DNA of 64,000 nucleotides from Lysobacter sp. M2-1 (lineage in GTDB: Bacteria > Pseudomonadota > Gammaproteobacteria > Xanthomonadales > Xanthomonadaceae), in NCBI RefSeq assembly GCF_022662495.1, contig NZ_JAKPBU010000005.1:186001-250000 (forward strand). The letters run 5' to 3'. This document shows, piece after piece, positions 1-10,771 of this stretch. The notes beneath the pieces were generated by a model. That model did no database searches, was not told the DNA's origin, and saw only the letters and a list, made by a program, of their open reading frames with translations. Made by a program: the position numbers and the translations under genes. Each line of letters starts with the position of its first letter. Position 1 is the first letter of the stretch.

Positions 1-630
1 GGCTACTCGGACGTCACCGCGCTGCACTGCGCCATCCACGCGCGCACCGGCCTGGTGACCTTTCATGGACCCATCGGCGCCGGCAGCTGGAATCGCTTCA
101 ATGTGGATCAGTTCCGCCGCGTGTTCTTCGATCGCGAGCTGATGCAGTACCAGAACACCGTCGACGCCGGCGACGAGCTGGTACCCCGCAAGAACCGCAC
201 CCTCACCATCACCGGCGGCAAGGCGCGTGGCGAGTTGATCGGGGGCAACCTTGCGGTGCTGACGGCTCTGGCCGGGTCGCCTTATCTGCCCGACTTCAAG
301 GGCAAGATCCTGTTCCTGGAAGATGTGTCGGAGGCGCCATACCGCATCGACCGCATGCTCACCACGCTGAAGCTCATGGGCGCGCTGGACGCGATCGCCG
401 GCTTCATCTTCGGCGAGTGTACCGATTGCGATCCGGGCGACGGCTACGGCTCGCTGACGCTGGACCAGATCTTCCACGACCACATCAAGCCGCTGGGCAT
501 CCCCGCCTATCGCGGCGCGATGATCGGGCACATCCGCGAGCAGTTCATCGTCCCCGTCGGCGGCCGGGTGGAGCTGGATGCCGATGCCGGCCGCTTCCGC
601 CTGCTGGAGCCGGTGTTCGGCCAGGCCTGA
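1..630 (+). CDS. LD-carboxypeptidase (peptidase S66), C-terminal part
   Basis: This is the last 209 codons of a peptidase S66 protein whose start lies before the window. The family (LdcA/MccF) cleaves an L,D-peptide bond, typically trimming murein tetrapeptides during cytoplasmic peptidoglycan recycling. The first visible residues, GYSD, are the nucleophile-elbow motif carrying the catalytic Ser. The triad Glu is probably in FLEDVSEAPYRID (about residues 102-114 of the fragment), and the His in GHIREQF near residue 173. The reading frame is open to base 1. The stop is 22 nt before the CoA-transferase start, so co-transcription is possible but functionally unexplained. Family assignment is firm; the exact substrate is not. 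Confidence 0.9.
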   Translation, partial: GYSDVTALHCAIHARTGLVTFHGPIGAGSWNRFNVDQFRRVFFDRELMQYQNTVDAGDELVPRKNRTLTITGGKARGELIGGNLAVLTALAGSPYLPDFKGKILFLEDVSEAPYRIDRMLTTLKLMGALDAIAGFIFGECTDCDPGDGYGSLTLDQIFHDHIKPLGIPAYRGAMIGHIREQFIVPVGGRVELDADAGRFRLLEPVFGQA

Positions 631-652
631 ACGGACGCAGCGGACGACGACC

Positions 653-2164
653 ATGAGCGAGCGCATCGCCCACGCGGGCCTGGCGGCGAGGCGGATGGAC
701 GCGGAGTCAGCGGCGGCACTGATCGGGCCGGGGATGACCGTGGGCATGAGCGGCTTCACCGGCGCGGGTTATCCGAAGGCGGTACCGCTGGCGCTGGCGG
801 CGCGGATCGGCGCGGCGCATGAGCTCGGCGAGCCGTTCCGCCTGCGCGTGCTGACCGGTGCATCCACCGCCCCGGAGCTGGACGGAGCGCTGGCGCGCGC
901 TGGCGGCATCGATTTCCGACTGCCGTACCAGTCCGACCCGGAGCTGCGCGCGCGCATCAACCGCGGCGAGATCGAGTACATGGACATCCACCTGGGCCAC
1001 GTGGCGCAGTACGCGGCGTTTGGATTCCTGGGCACGATCGACGTGGCGGTGATCGAGGCCACCGCGATCCTGTCCGACGGCCGCCTGCTGCCGTCCACGT
1101 CGGTGGGCAACAACAAGACCTGGCTGGATCTCGCCGACCGCGTCATCGTGGAGGTCAACCATCGCCAGCCGCTGGGCCTGGATGGCATGCACGACATCTA
1201 CTACGGCACCGCGCTGCCGCCGCATCGCAAGCCGATCCCGCTGCTGCATCCGGGCGATCGCATCGGCGAGCCCTACCTGCGCGTGGATCCGGCCAAGGTG
1301 GTGGCGGTGGTGGAAACCGACGCGCCCGACCGCATCGGCCACTTCGATCCGCCCAACGACGTGTCGCGCCGCATCGCCGGACACCTGGTGGAATTCTTCC
1401 GCCATGAGATCAGGGCCGGCCGCCTTTCCGAAAAGCTCCTGCCGCTGCAGTCTGGCGTGGGCAACATCGCCAACGCCGTGCTCGCGGGCTTGCGCGAGGG
1501 GGGCTTCCGCGGACTCACTGCGTTCACCGAGGTGATCCAGGACGGAATGCTCGCGCTGATCGACGAGGGCGTCGTCGAGGTCGCGTCGGCCACATCGTTC
1601 TCGCTCAGCCCGGCGAGCGTGGACGAGTTCGTGCGCAACATCGACCGCTACCGCAGCCGCATCGTGCTGCGCCCGCAGGGGATCGCCAACCATGGCGAAC
1701 TGATCCGCCGCCTGGGTTGCATCGCGATGAACGGCATGGTCGAGGCCGACCTGTACGGCAACGTCAATTCCACCCACGTCGCCGGCACCAGCATCATCAG
1801 CGGCATCGGTGGCTCCGGCGACTTCGCCCGCAACGGCTTCCTGTCGTGCTTCCTGTCGCCCAGCACGGCCAAGGGTGGTGCGGTCTCGGCGATCGTGCCG
1901 ATGGTCAGCCACGTCGACCACACCGAGCACGACGTGGGCGTGGTGGTGACCGAGCAGGGCCTGGCCGACCTGCGCGGGCTCTCGCCCAAGCAGCGCGCCC
2001 GCGTGGTCATCGCCAACTGCGTGCACCCCGAGTACCGGCCGATGCTGGCCGACTACTTCGAACGCGCCTGCCGCGATAGCCGCGGCAAGCACACCCCGCA
2101 CCTGCTGCCCGAAGCCCTGTCCTGGCACCAGCGTTACCTGGATACCGGCAGCATGCGCGCCTGA
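653..2164 (+). CDS. acetyl-CoA hydrolase/transferase (succinyl-CoA:acetate CoA-transferase type)
   Basis: A 503-aa class I CoA-transferase of the acetyl-CoA hydrolase/AarC/Cat1 family, a cytoplasmic enzyme that moves CoA between succinyl-CoA and acetate. The motif FTEV places the thioester-forming Glu at residue 293, close to its position in AarC (E294, from memory). SGVGNIANA (267-275) and the Gly-rich GGSGDFARNG stretch are the expected CoA-binding and oxyanion elements. An in-frame ATG exists at 578, but it would overlap the upstream peptidase and add an unrelated leader; ATG 653 fits the family start MSERI. It is convergent with the GH127 gene across 124 nt with no convincing terminator. 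Acetate handling is inferred. Confidence 0.93.
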   Translation: MSERIAHAGLAARRMDAESAAALIGPGMTVGMSGFTGAGYPKAVPLALAARIGAAHELGEPFRLRVLTGASTAPELDGALARAGGIDFRLPYQSDPELRARINRGEIEYMDIHLGHVAQYAAFGFLGTIDVAVIEATAILSDGRLLPSTSVGNNKTWLDLADRVIVEVNHRQPLGLDGMHDIYYGTALPPHRKPIPLLHPGDRIGEPYLRVDPAKVVAVVETDAPDRIGHFDPPNDVSRRIAGHLVEFFRHEIRAGRLSEKLLPLQSGVGNIANAVLAGLREGGFRGLTAFTEVIQDGMLALIDEGVVEVASATSFSLSPASVDEFVRNIDRYRSRIVLRPQGIANHGELIRRLGCIAMNGMVEADLYGNVNSTHVAGTSIISGIGGSGDFARNGFLSCFLSPSTAKGGAVSAIVPMVSHVDHTEHDVGVVVTEQGLADLRGLSPKQRARVVIANCVHPEYRPMLADYFERACRDSRGKHTPHLLPEALSWHQRYLDTGSMRA

Positions 2165-2288
2165 TTCTTCTTCGGACGCTCTGACCGTAGGGAACGCGCG
2201 AAAGGCAGGCGCCAGACCACGACGCTGTGTACTCCGAATGGATCGGGCATGTCCGCACTACGCGGGTGCGCGCCGGGAACCGCAGGAA

Positions 2289-4748
2289 CTAATCTCCCTC
2301 GGATGGCACGGGGTCTTCATTCGCCTCGGCACGCAACAGGCGCAGGCCGAACAGGGCGCCGGTTCGCCGCCCGCCGGTGGCCACCAGTTTGACGGTGATT
2401 CCCCGGGTGGCAGCCGCCCGACCAAGCTCCAGAGGCAAGGAAATCCTGCGCTCGACGAACGTGTCCTTCGCGTCGCCCTGCAGGCTGATCGTCGTCAGCC
2501 GGCGTCCATCGGCCAGCAGCTCGAAGCCTTCGTTGTGGTCTCCGCCATAGAAGGTGAGCAGCAGCTCGAGGGCGGTGGCCGAATCGGTACCGTCCGGCGC
2601 CTGCAGCCGGTAGGACATCCACTTTCCCGTGTCGCGCCAGTGGCGCCCGACACGCACACCGGTGCGGCTGTCCGGGCCCTGGTACTGGTGGTCGACCTCG
2701 GGTTGCTGTTCGCCCGGAATCACCTGGTCCAGGGTGCGGTCCTCCAGCGCCTGTCGCTGGCGTTCGGCGGCCTCGATCTGGCGGACCACGGCGGGGTAGG
2801 CCGATGCAGTGGCGGTACGCCAGTACACGATGTAGCGCGAGTCGTGCACGCGGAACAGCGGCTCCAGCCGTAGCCCGCCGAAGGCGGCGGGCCGGATCAG
2901 TCCGCCGGCCTCGAAGGTGAGCGGGCGTCCCGGTACCGGCCTGACCTGTGCCGCCAGCGCATCGCGATTGCCGACCAGCATCGGCGCGCGGTCCAACGGC
3001 AGCAACGGCCCCGGGGCGACGTGGCTGCCGCGGCCATCGTCGGCGATCAGGCCGTCCAGGCCTTCGGTACCGGTGCGGGCGGCGAGCACGATCGGGCCAT
3101 GCATCAGCGCCACGTAGTCCGAACCGTCCGGCAATCCTTCGGCGCGGGTGTGCATGGGAAGATCGATTTCGACGAGATCTCCATTGGCCCACAGGCGTTC
3201 GATGCTGGCATAGGACGAGGGCGTGGACCGCAGCGGCCATGGCTTGCCGTTGACGCGTACGTTGAGCGGTCCCTCCAACCAGTGCGGGTGACGCAGGCGC
3301 AGGCCGAAGCGTTGCGGCTTGCGCAGCTGCAGGGACAGCCGGCTCGTTTCCTCGTCCGGGAAGCGGGTGTCCTGGCGCAGTACCAGTTCTCGCTCGCGCC
3401 ACTGCAGTTGCGATGCCATGTACAGGTTGACGGTCAGCGAGTGCGCGTCATGGGCATAGGCGAAGACGCCATGGCGACCGTGGCTCTCGATGCCGGTGCC
3501 CACGCAACACCAGAAGCATTCCTGCGGCTGCGAATAGACGCGGTAGTGGCGCGGACGGATCGGGGTGAAGTAGACCAGGCCGCCGTGCTGCGGATGCTGG
3601 CTGGAGAGGATGTGGTTGAACAGCGTGCGCTCGTAGAAGTCCGCGTAGCGCGGCTGCGGGTCCACCCGGTACAGCTGCCTACTCAGCCGCAGCATGTTGT
3701 AGCTGTTGCAGGTTTCCGGCCCTTCCGGCGATCCCACCATAGCGCTGAAGTCGCCGACAGGATTGAAATGCTCGCGCACGCTGTTGCCGCCGAAGGCGAT
3801 GCTGCGGCGCCGGGTGACCGTTTCCCAGAAGTAGGCGGCCGCATCGATCCAGGCCTGGTCGTTGTCCAGTTCGCCGATGCGGGCGAAGCCGACGACTTTC
3901 GGGATCTGGGTATTGGCGTGCAGGCCGTCCAGCGCGTCCTCGCGGCGTAGCAGCGGGTCGAGCAGGGCGTGGTGGGAAAACCGTCGTGCCAGGGCCAGAT
4001 AGCGGCGCTCGCCGGTGATGGCGTAGACGTCGGCCAGCACCTCGTTCATGCCCCCATGTTCGGTGGCGAGCAGCGCCTGCATCTTCTGCTCGTCGAGTCC
4101 GGCCACCAGGCGGTCGGCCCAGTCGACGAATGCGATCAGGACCTCCCGGGCCTGGGGGTTGCCGGCATGCCACCAGGCATCGCGCAGGCCGGCGAACATC
4201 TTGTGCAGGTTGTAGAACGGCACCCAGGCGTCGCCCAGCGAGAACGAACTGGCATCGACCGTTCCTGCCGCGACGCTGTTCCACAGCACGCGGCCATTGG
4301 GCACGGCGCCCACGTAGCCATCGCCATTGGCCTGCTGGCACGCGGCCAGTTCCGCCACCATGTAGTCGAGGCGCTGGCGCATCTCCTCATCGCCCTGCGC
4401 CGCTTCCTGCGCCAGCGCCGACAAGTAGTGGCCGGCCGTATGCCCCTCCAGACCCATCGACTCCCAGTTGGGATACTTGGGCGCGCGCGGCGCCAACGCC
4501 GCTTCGATCCGGTACGGCGCGACCAGGCGGTCGACAGCCAACGCGGCCAGGTAGCGACGGTTGATCGCGTGGGAGTGGGCGAACACGCCCTCGCCGAGGC
4601 TGACATCGGCAAGCGCGAACAAACGGGTGACATCGGTACCGGCATCGACGGCACGACCGGCCAATGCAAAGTTCGGCACGGCTGCGGCCAAGGCCAGGGA
4701 TTTGACGAAGCTGCGCCGGCTGAGCCCGCTGGCGTGGTCGATGCTCAT
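2289..4748 (-). CDS. glycoside hydrolase family 127 (beta-L-arabinofuranosidase-type)
   Basis: An 819-aa exported GH127 (former DUF1680) protein. The N-terminus has a twin-arginine-like signal, SRRSFVK, followed by a hydrophobic run. The catalytic zinc site of the family is intact: E345 and C347 in PETCNSYN, and C414/C415 in ECFWCCVG. This is the same Glu-Cys plus Cys-Cys set as in the beta-L-arabinofuranosidase HypBA1, where one Cys is the nucleophile. A beta-sandwich-like C-terminal extension (about 650-819) follows the barrel. It is the last gene of the GH27-GH43-GH127 operon, 37 nt after the GH43 stop. The likely role is release of terminal beta-L-arabinofuranose from plant glycans; other GH127 specificities remain possible. 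Confidence 0.92.
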   Translation of the reverse strand: MSIDHASGLSRRSFVKSLALAAAVPNFALAGRAVDAGTDVTRLFALADVSLGEGVFAHSHAINRRYLAALAVDRLVAPYRIEAALAPRAPKYPNWESMGLEGHTAGHYLSALAQEAAQGDEEMRQRLDYMVAELAACQQANGDGYVGAVPNGRVLWNSVAAGTVDASSFSLGDAWVPFYNLHKMFAGLRDAWWHAGNPQAREVLIAFVDWADRLVAGLDEQKMQALLATEHGGMNEVLADVYAITGERRYLALARRFSHHALLDPLLRREDALDGLHANTQIPKVVGFARIGELDNDQAWIDAAAYFWETVTRRRSIAFGGNSVREHFNPVGDFSAMVGSPEGPETCNSYNMLRLSRQLYRVDPQPRYADFYERTLFNHILSSQHPQHGGLVYFTPIRPRHYRVYSQPQECFWCCVGTGIESHGRHGVFAYAHDAHSLTVNLYMASQLQWRERELVLRQDTRFPDEETSRLSLQLRKPQRFGLRLRHPHWLEGPLNVRVNGKPWPLRSTPSSYASIERLWANGDLVEIDLPMHTRAEGLPDGSDYVALMHGPIVLAARTGTEGLDGLIADDGRGSHVAPGPLLPLDRAPMLVGNRDALAAQVRPVPGRPLTFEAGGLIRPAAFGGLRLEPLFRVHDSRYIVYWRTATASAYPAVVRQIEAAERQRQALEDRTLDQVIPGEQQPEVDHQYQGPDSRTGVRVGRHWRDTGKWMSYRLQAPDGTDSATALELLLTFYGGDHNEGFELLADGRRLTTISLQGDAKDTFVERRISLPLELGRAAATRGITVKLVATGGRRTGALFGLRLLRAEANEDPVPSEGD

Positions 4749-4785
4749 GAGCGATTGATCTGCGGTGACCGCAACGTCGTCATGG

Positions 4786-5811
4786 CTAACGCACTCGCGG
4801 AATGCTCACGCCGACTTCAGTCTGCACGACCGGCTTCATCGTGCCGTCCGGATTGTATTGCAGGTGCTCGACGGTCACGGCCCGACGTCCGATCGCGCCA
4901 TTCATGTCGCCGATCGCCAGCGTGGCGTTATGCAAAAACAGATACCAGTTCTCCTTGAACTGGACGATGCCCGGATGGATCGTGAAACTGTACTTGCCCG
5001 ATCCCGTCAGCAAACCACGGTGCGTCCATGGCCCGGTGATGCTTGACGCTGTCGAGTAGGACACGTGTTCGTCGCGCTGCGTCTTGCGGTCCAGCGATGC
5101 ATAAGTCAGATAGTACAGCTTGCCACGCTTGTGCAACCATGGACCTTCTTCGAAGTGTGGCGGCGTGATTTCGCGGATTGGCCCATCGATCTCGATCATG
5201 TTGGGTTTGAGTTTCGCGATGTAGCACTGGCGGTTACCCCAGGCCAGCCAACTGGTGCCGTCATCGTCAGTGAACACGGTGGGATCGATGTCTTCCCAGC
5301 TATGCGTGCCCCTTGGCGTCATCGCGTTGGTGACCAGTGCCGAACCGCGGGCATCGACGAAGGGGCCGGTCGGCTCGTCCGAGACCGCCACGGCGATGGC
5401 CTTGCCCGGATGCGTGGCATCGTGCTCGACCGCGGCGTAGAAATAGAATTTTCCATTCTTTTCGATCGCCTGCGATGCCCACGCGTCGGCCTTGGCCCAT
5501 TTGAAATCCTTCACGTTCATGATCGGCGCATGTTCGGTCCATGTCTTCATGTCCCTGGTCGAATAGACCAGCCACTCGCGCATGTTGAACATTTCGTCGC
5601 GCTGCGCCTCGTCGTGGCCGACATACAAATACAGCGTATCGCCGATGACCAGCGGAGCGGGATCGGCTGTGAATTTATCGCGGATGATCGGGTTCGCGCC
5701 GGCGGCATTGCCAGGCTTGACCTGTGCGGTTGCTGGAACGCTCACCGCGACCGCGCCTAACGTTATCAAAGCCAGCCACTTTTTGCCGCGACTGTGTTTC
5801 CAGAAGGGCAT
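4786..5811 (-). CDS. glycoside hydrolase family 43 (arabinofuranosidase/xylosidase-like)
   Basis: A 341-aa secreted five-bladed propeller glycosidase. The signal peptide ends near PATAQ (residue 30). The GH43 triad is visible: base D50 in TADPAP, pKa-modulating D176 in EDIDPTVF, and acid E222 in EEGPW. I chose ATG 5811 over the upstream ATG 5826 because GGAG lies 9 nt before 5811, while the upstream ATG has no Shine-Dalgarno. It sits 33 nt after the GH27 stop and 37 nt before GH127, so the three are probably one transcript. It likely removes alpha-L-arabinofuranosyl or beta-xylosyl units. Substrate cannot be fixed from sequence. Confidence 0.92.
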   Translation of the reverse strand: MPFWKHSRGKKWLALITLGAVAVSVPATAQVKPGNAAGANPIIRDKFTADPAPLVIGDTLYLYVGHDEAQRDEMFNMREWLVYSTRDMKTWTEHAPIMNVKDFKWAKADAWASQAIEKNGKFYFYAAVEHDATHPGKAIAVAVSDEPTGPFVDARGSALVTNAMTPRGTHSWEDIDPTVFTDDDGTSWLAWGNRQCYIAKLKPNMIEIDGPIREITPPHFEEGPWLHKRGKLYYLTYASLDRKTQRDEHVSYSTASSITGPWTHRGLLTGSGKYSFTIHPGIVQFKENWYLFLHNATLAIGDMNGAIGRRAVTVEHLQYNPDGTMKPVVQTEVGVSIPRVR

Positions 5812-5844
5812 GATTCTGGACTCCATATATCGTGTACTTTCGAA

Positions 5845-7227
5845 TCAGTCAGCGCTGGGCGTGAGACGGAACAGTCGCGCGCCATGCGGTGCGACCTGCG
5901 GCTTGAACGTGCCGCTCACCGGCTCCAGCGGCGTGTGGCTCCACAGGTCCCGAACCTGCACCTGCCCCTGCAGTCCCAGCGCGGCCAGTTCCACCGGGAC
6001 CGGGCGACTGCCGGTGGCTGCGGCGCTGGCATCGCGGGTATCGAACACCGCCAGGTACTTGGCTCTGCCGTCTTCCGCATCGGCGACCCAGGCGATCAGC
6101 CCGTCGTCGGTGCGGAACAGCTGGCGGTTGTGCGCGCTGTGCTGGTTGACCGCGAGCACCTCGTCGTTGGTGAGCAAGGACAGCGTGAACGGATCGGTAC
6201 TGGTCATATCGCCGCCATGGATCAGCGGCGAGCGCGCGATGCTCCACAAGGTCATCAGCGTGATCTGCTCGTCGCGGGTGAAACGGGTAGGGCGATCGAA
6301 CTCGACGATGCCCAGCGGCAACATGTCCGCATCCGGCCAGGCGCCGGCGATCCGGTACGGGGTCCAGTCATGCAGACGCTTGAACTGAGCCAGCAGCAGT
6401 TCCCAGCGATCCCAGAAATCGTCGCTGATCCGCCACATGTTGGCATGCCGGTTGACGTGAGCGCCGGCGGACAAGGCGGTCTCGCCCGGCGATGTGCTGA
6501 ATACGATGGGCCGGCCGGTCTTGTCGATCGCCTTGCGGATGGCCTCGACTTCGGCCCGGTTCTGATCGTACGGACGGCTGAGATCGTCGACCTTGACGAA
6601 GTCCACGCCCCAATCGGCCAACTGCTGCATCAGCGAGTCGTAGTAGGCCTGTGCACCCGGTTTGGACATGTCCACGCCGTACATGTCCGGGTTCCAGGTG
6701 CAGATGCTGTTGATATCGGCGATGTCCGCGGCGCGCAGATGCGTGCCCAGCAGCGGCGTGTTCTGCTTCACCGCCTGGCGCGGAATGCCACGCATCATGT
6801 GGATGCCGAATTTCAGCCCCTTGCCGTGCACGTAGTCGGCCAGCGGCTTGAAGCCCTGGCCGCCAGCGGCCGAGGGAAACTTCTCCGGCGCCGGCACCAG
6901 GCGGCTGAAACCGTCCATGGCCAGCTTGGCGCCTTCCTCGTAACTGTGACCCTTGGACGTGGGCTGGTACCACTGGATATCCACCGTGATGTACTGCCAG
7001 CCGTGCGCCTTGAGCTTGGCGGCCATGAAGTCGGCCTGCTGCTTGATCTGCGCTTCGGTGACCGTGGTGCCGAAGGCATCCCAGCTGTTCCAGCCCAACG
7101 GGGGCGTGGCGGCCCATTGATGGAAATCGTTCGATGGCGGCGTGGTGATTGCCGCGACAGAAACCACGGACAGGCTGCCGGTGAGCAGCAGGACACCTAG
7201 AAGTCGCAGAAAGTTCGATTGACGCAT
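5845..7227 (-). CDS. glycoside hydrolase family 27 (alpha-galactosidase / beta-L-arabinopyranosidase-type)
   Basis: A 460-aa secreted clan-D glycosidase. Residues 1-26 form a signal peptide. The family opener PPLGWNSWDAFG is at 42-53. The nucleophile is D214 in VKVDD and the acid/base is D269 or D270 in WRISDD. The start is ATG 7227 behind AGGAGGG; an in-frame upstream ATG at 7353 adds 42 residues of non-signal sequence and is rejected. It is the first gene of the operon with GH43 and GH127, which suggests joint attack on arabinose- or galactose-bearing side chains. GH27 contains both alpha-galactosidases and beta-L-arabinopyranosidases, which I cannot separate here. Confidence 0.93.
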   Translation of the reverse strand: MRQSNFLRLLGVLLLTGSLSVVSVAAITTPPSNDFHQWAATPPLGWNSWDAFGTTVTEAQIKQQADFMAAKLKAHGWQYITVDIQWYQPTSKGHSYEEGAKLAMDGFSRLVPAPEKFPSAAGGQGFKPLADYVHGKGLKFGIHMMRGIPRQAVKQNTPLLGTHLRAADIADINSICTWNPDMYGVDMSKPGAQAYYDSLMQQLADWGVDFVKVDDLSRPYDQNRAEVEAIRKAIDKTGRPIVFSTSPGETALSAGAHVNRHANMWRISDDFWDRWELLLAQFKRLHDWTPYRIAGAWPDADMLPLGIVEFDRPTRFTRDEQITLMTLWSIARSPLIHGGDMTSTDPFTLSLLTNDEVLAVNQHSAHNRQLFRTDDGLIAWVADAEDGRAKYLAVFDTRDASAAATGSRPVPVELAALGLQGQVQVRDLWSHTPLEPVSGTFKPQVAPHGARLFRLTPSAD

Positions 7228-7427
7228 GGACCCTCCTGTACCCCTGACGGTTCGACAGCGGCAGCAGAAAACGCGCAAGGCCGCGTCATGGGGGCAGGTT
7301 AGGGCTGACAGTGACCGGTGGTCCAATGAAAAGATTTGCAGCAGCCATGCCAAGTTGACATGGCCCCACGCGGCCAGCCAAGTGGCAAGGCCAATGTCGT
7401 GGCGCGGGCGGGATCACAGAGCACGGA

Positions 7428-7497
7428 ATCAAAGGGAACGGAGGCGATTAAGCGAGCGAGCTCGAAGCGCTACTTAATCGCCTCCGTTCCCTTTGAT
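7428..7497. repeat. perfect 25-bp inverted repeat, 20-nt loop
   Basis: The left arm at 7428-7452 is the exact reverse complement of the right arm at 7473-7497. The arm contains AAAGGGAACGGAGGCGATTA. The 20-nt loop holds the small palindrome CGAGCTCG. It is about 200 nt upstream of the GH27 start and about 290 nt past the protease stop. It is far longer than the ordinary terminators in this window and has no U-tract. It could be a small mobile repeat (MITE/REPIN type) or a structured regulatory element. Confidence 0.9.
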
Positions 7498-7741
7498 GTC
7501 CCGCGTCTGCAGAAGACCTACTCAGCCTCGGCCCGCCCGATTCCGTGCCACACCGCCTGCGCAACGGCCGCGCTTCCGTGCGTTAGCGCGGCGTATGGGA
7601 TTGGAAGCTGAGCAGCCGGCGCATGGGCGGCGCTTCTAGCCCAGAGCTAGGGGTGAGGTTCATTTGTCTTTTCCTGCCAATCCGTCGCATACACCGCATT
7701 TCGCTTTCGGCAGATGCGCCTAGCGGGTTCGTGGTCAGAAC

Positions 7742-7772
7742 GACAGGGCCCGGCGCGAAGCCGGGCCTTGTC
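7742..7772 (-). terminator. terminator-like hairpin after the protease gene
   Basis: A 13-bp stem (7742-7754 with 7760-7772, one G-T pair) with loop GCGAA on the plus strand, starting 17 nt after the protease stop. No U-tract follows in either direction. It resembles the other hairpins found directly after stops in this window. Confidence 0.6.
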
Positions 7773-7789
7773 GCAATTACGCGCGAACG

Positions 7790-9388
<1,599 letters not shown>

Positions 9389-9553
9389 CACAGCATCCTC
9401 GTATGGAGGTTGCACCGCCGAGGCGGGCCGGCGTCGCAAACACGCGTTGCAATGCGCGCGTTGGAGGGCGAGCGCCATCACAGCTTCCACCCGTCGCGTT
9501 AGCGCTGTGTAGCGACGGCCTGCCTGTTTTCCGCGGCACCTCAGAACACCGGG

Positions 9554-9568
9554 TGGGTCCCGGACCCA
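9554..9568. promoter_or_regulatory. 15-bp palindrome upstream of the protease
   Basis: TGGGTCC and GGACCCA are separated by one base, about 170 nt upstream of the protease start. A second imperfectly looped repeat (9491-9497 with 9512-9518) lies nearer. Either could be an operator or part of the ScyD-gene terminator; nothing decides between these. Confidence 0.3.
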
Positions 9569-9659
9569 GGCTGACTGGTTAAGGTTTGGAGCGCGCACGT
9601 GCCGCCGATCCGAAACGGTGGGGCCGCTGGCGAACCTCAGCCCTGACGGCCCGCAACCC

Positions 9660-10691
9660 CTACGGCACGATTCGCAGCACTTCGCCTGCCATGGCGGTGA
9701 CGCCCCGGTTGGCGACGTACAACGCGCCGTCCGGCCCCACTGCAAGGCTGGTGGGCCGATCGAGCCCGCCGAACACGACCGCGCGGCTTCCGTCCGGCGC
9801 GATGCGGATCACCTGGCCGGGCCCGGCGAAGAACAGCGGGCCGGTCGCGTGCTGCAACACGTACAGGCTGCCGTCCGCGGCGAAGTCGAGGTCGATGATG
9901 GTCTTGAACCCGGATTGCCAGACCGTCGGTGACTCGCCGGGTGCGATGCGGAAGATGTTGGCTGCGCCGTCGGCAAAGGGGACGCCGGTCAGCTGGCCCA
10001 GGTAGATCGCGCCATCGGGGCCACGCGCGAATCCGGTCGGCACGGCGTCGGTGGCTGCGAAAGGCCGCGAGAGGAACGTGGCCACGGTGGTGATCGAACC
10101 ATCGGCCGCCACGCGCAGCAGGGAGTTACCCGCAGCATCGGTGACCAGACGCGCGCCAGGCTCGGCGAGTACCGCGAAAGGATTGGTTTCGATGGGGCCG
10201 CCGGCGGGGTTGGTCGCCTGCTCGTGCGCAGAGACGTCGGCGACAACTTGCCACGTGCCACCCGGATTGAGTCGTAGCAGGTGGCCGAAGACCTTACCGG
10301 CTGCACCGAATTCGGAGCGCATGGCCGGCGCCACGCCGGCGAAGCCGATGGTGACGTAGCCGACGTTGCCCTGGAACGAGATGTCGTTGGGTCCGCCGGT
10401 TTCGGTGCCGGCAGCGTCGGCGATCGAGGGCAGTCCTTCGACCACGCGTTCCTGCCGGCCGCGATGCAGGCGGCTCACCGCGCCGGTCGGTCCATAGCAG
10501 GCGGCGATGCCGCGCATGCTGATGCAGGGGCTGGCGCCGCCGCGCCCTGCTTCGGTGACGTACAGCGCACCGTCGGGCGCGAAAGCGAGTCCGCGCGGGT
10601 TGTCGAGCCCGGACATCACAACATCGACCGATGCGGCGAAGGCCGGGGTTGGGAGGAACAGAGAGGCTGCGAGGATAAGGGCAGGGCGCAT
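9660..10691 (-). CDS. ScyD/ScyE-family secreted beta-propeller protein
   Basis: A 343-aa protein with a signal peptide (MRPALILAASLFLPTPAFA) and NHL-like repeats of the form GLAFAPDGALYVTEAG. Further copies appear near residues 215 (FARGPDGAIYLGQ), 275 (DFAADGSLYVLQ) and 315 (LAVGPDGALYVANRG). The paired Cys segment around CISMRGIAACYG and the PRGLAFAPDG opener match the ScyD/ScyE family named from the scytonemin cluster. In non-cyanobacteria the function is unknown. No catalytic motif is evident, so a periplasmic or extracellular binding role is only a guess. The start follows a GGAG-containing leader. It lies 125 nt from the azurin stop. Confidence 0.85.
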   Translation of the reverse strand: MRPALILAASLFLPTPAFAASVDVVMSGLDNPRGLAFAPDGALYVTEAGRGGASPCISMRGIAACYGPTGAVSRLHRGRQERVVEGLPSIADAAGTETGGPNDISFQGNVGYVTIGFAGVAPAMRSEFGAAGKVFGHLLRLNPGGTWQVVADVSAHEQATNPAGGPIETNPFAVLAEPGARLVTDAAGNSLLRVAADGSITTVATFLSRPFAATDAVPTGFARGPDGAIYLGQLTGVPFADGAANIFRIAPGESPTVWQSGFKTIIDLDFAADGSLYVLQHATGPLFFAGPGQVIRIAPDGSRAVVFGGLDRPTSLAVGPDGALYVANRGVTAMAGEVLRIVP

Positions 10692-10771
10692 GGGAGCCTC
10701 CGGCGCTGGGGGACGCGGGCACTGCGAGCCCGCGACGCTGTACCCCCGTCAACGCCTGTCCGCTGCGCAGT

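Larger units (their letters stand above)
7228..7789. other. 562-nt intergenic stretch without a supported gene
   Basis: Lies between the GH27 start and the protease stop. It holds a perfect 25-bp inverted repeat (7428-7497) and the protease terminator hairpin (7742-7772). Short open frames here have no Shine-Dalgarno and no recognisable protein, so none is called. The GH27 promoter should lie between the inverted repeat and 7227, but I see no convincing -35/-10 pair. Confidence 0.8.

Noticed and set aside
707-2128. 473-codon open frame on the minus strand opposite the CoA-transferase
   Set aside because: It is His/Arg/Val-rich with no motif and fully antisense to a gene with intact catalytic motifs; a high-GC shadow.
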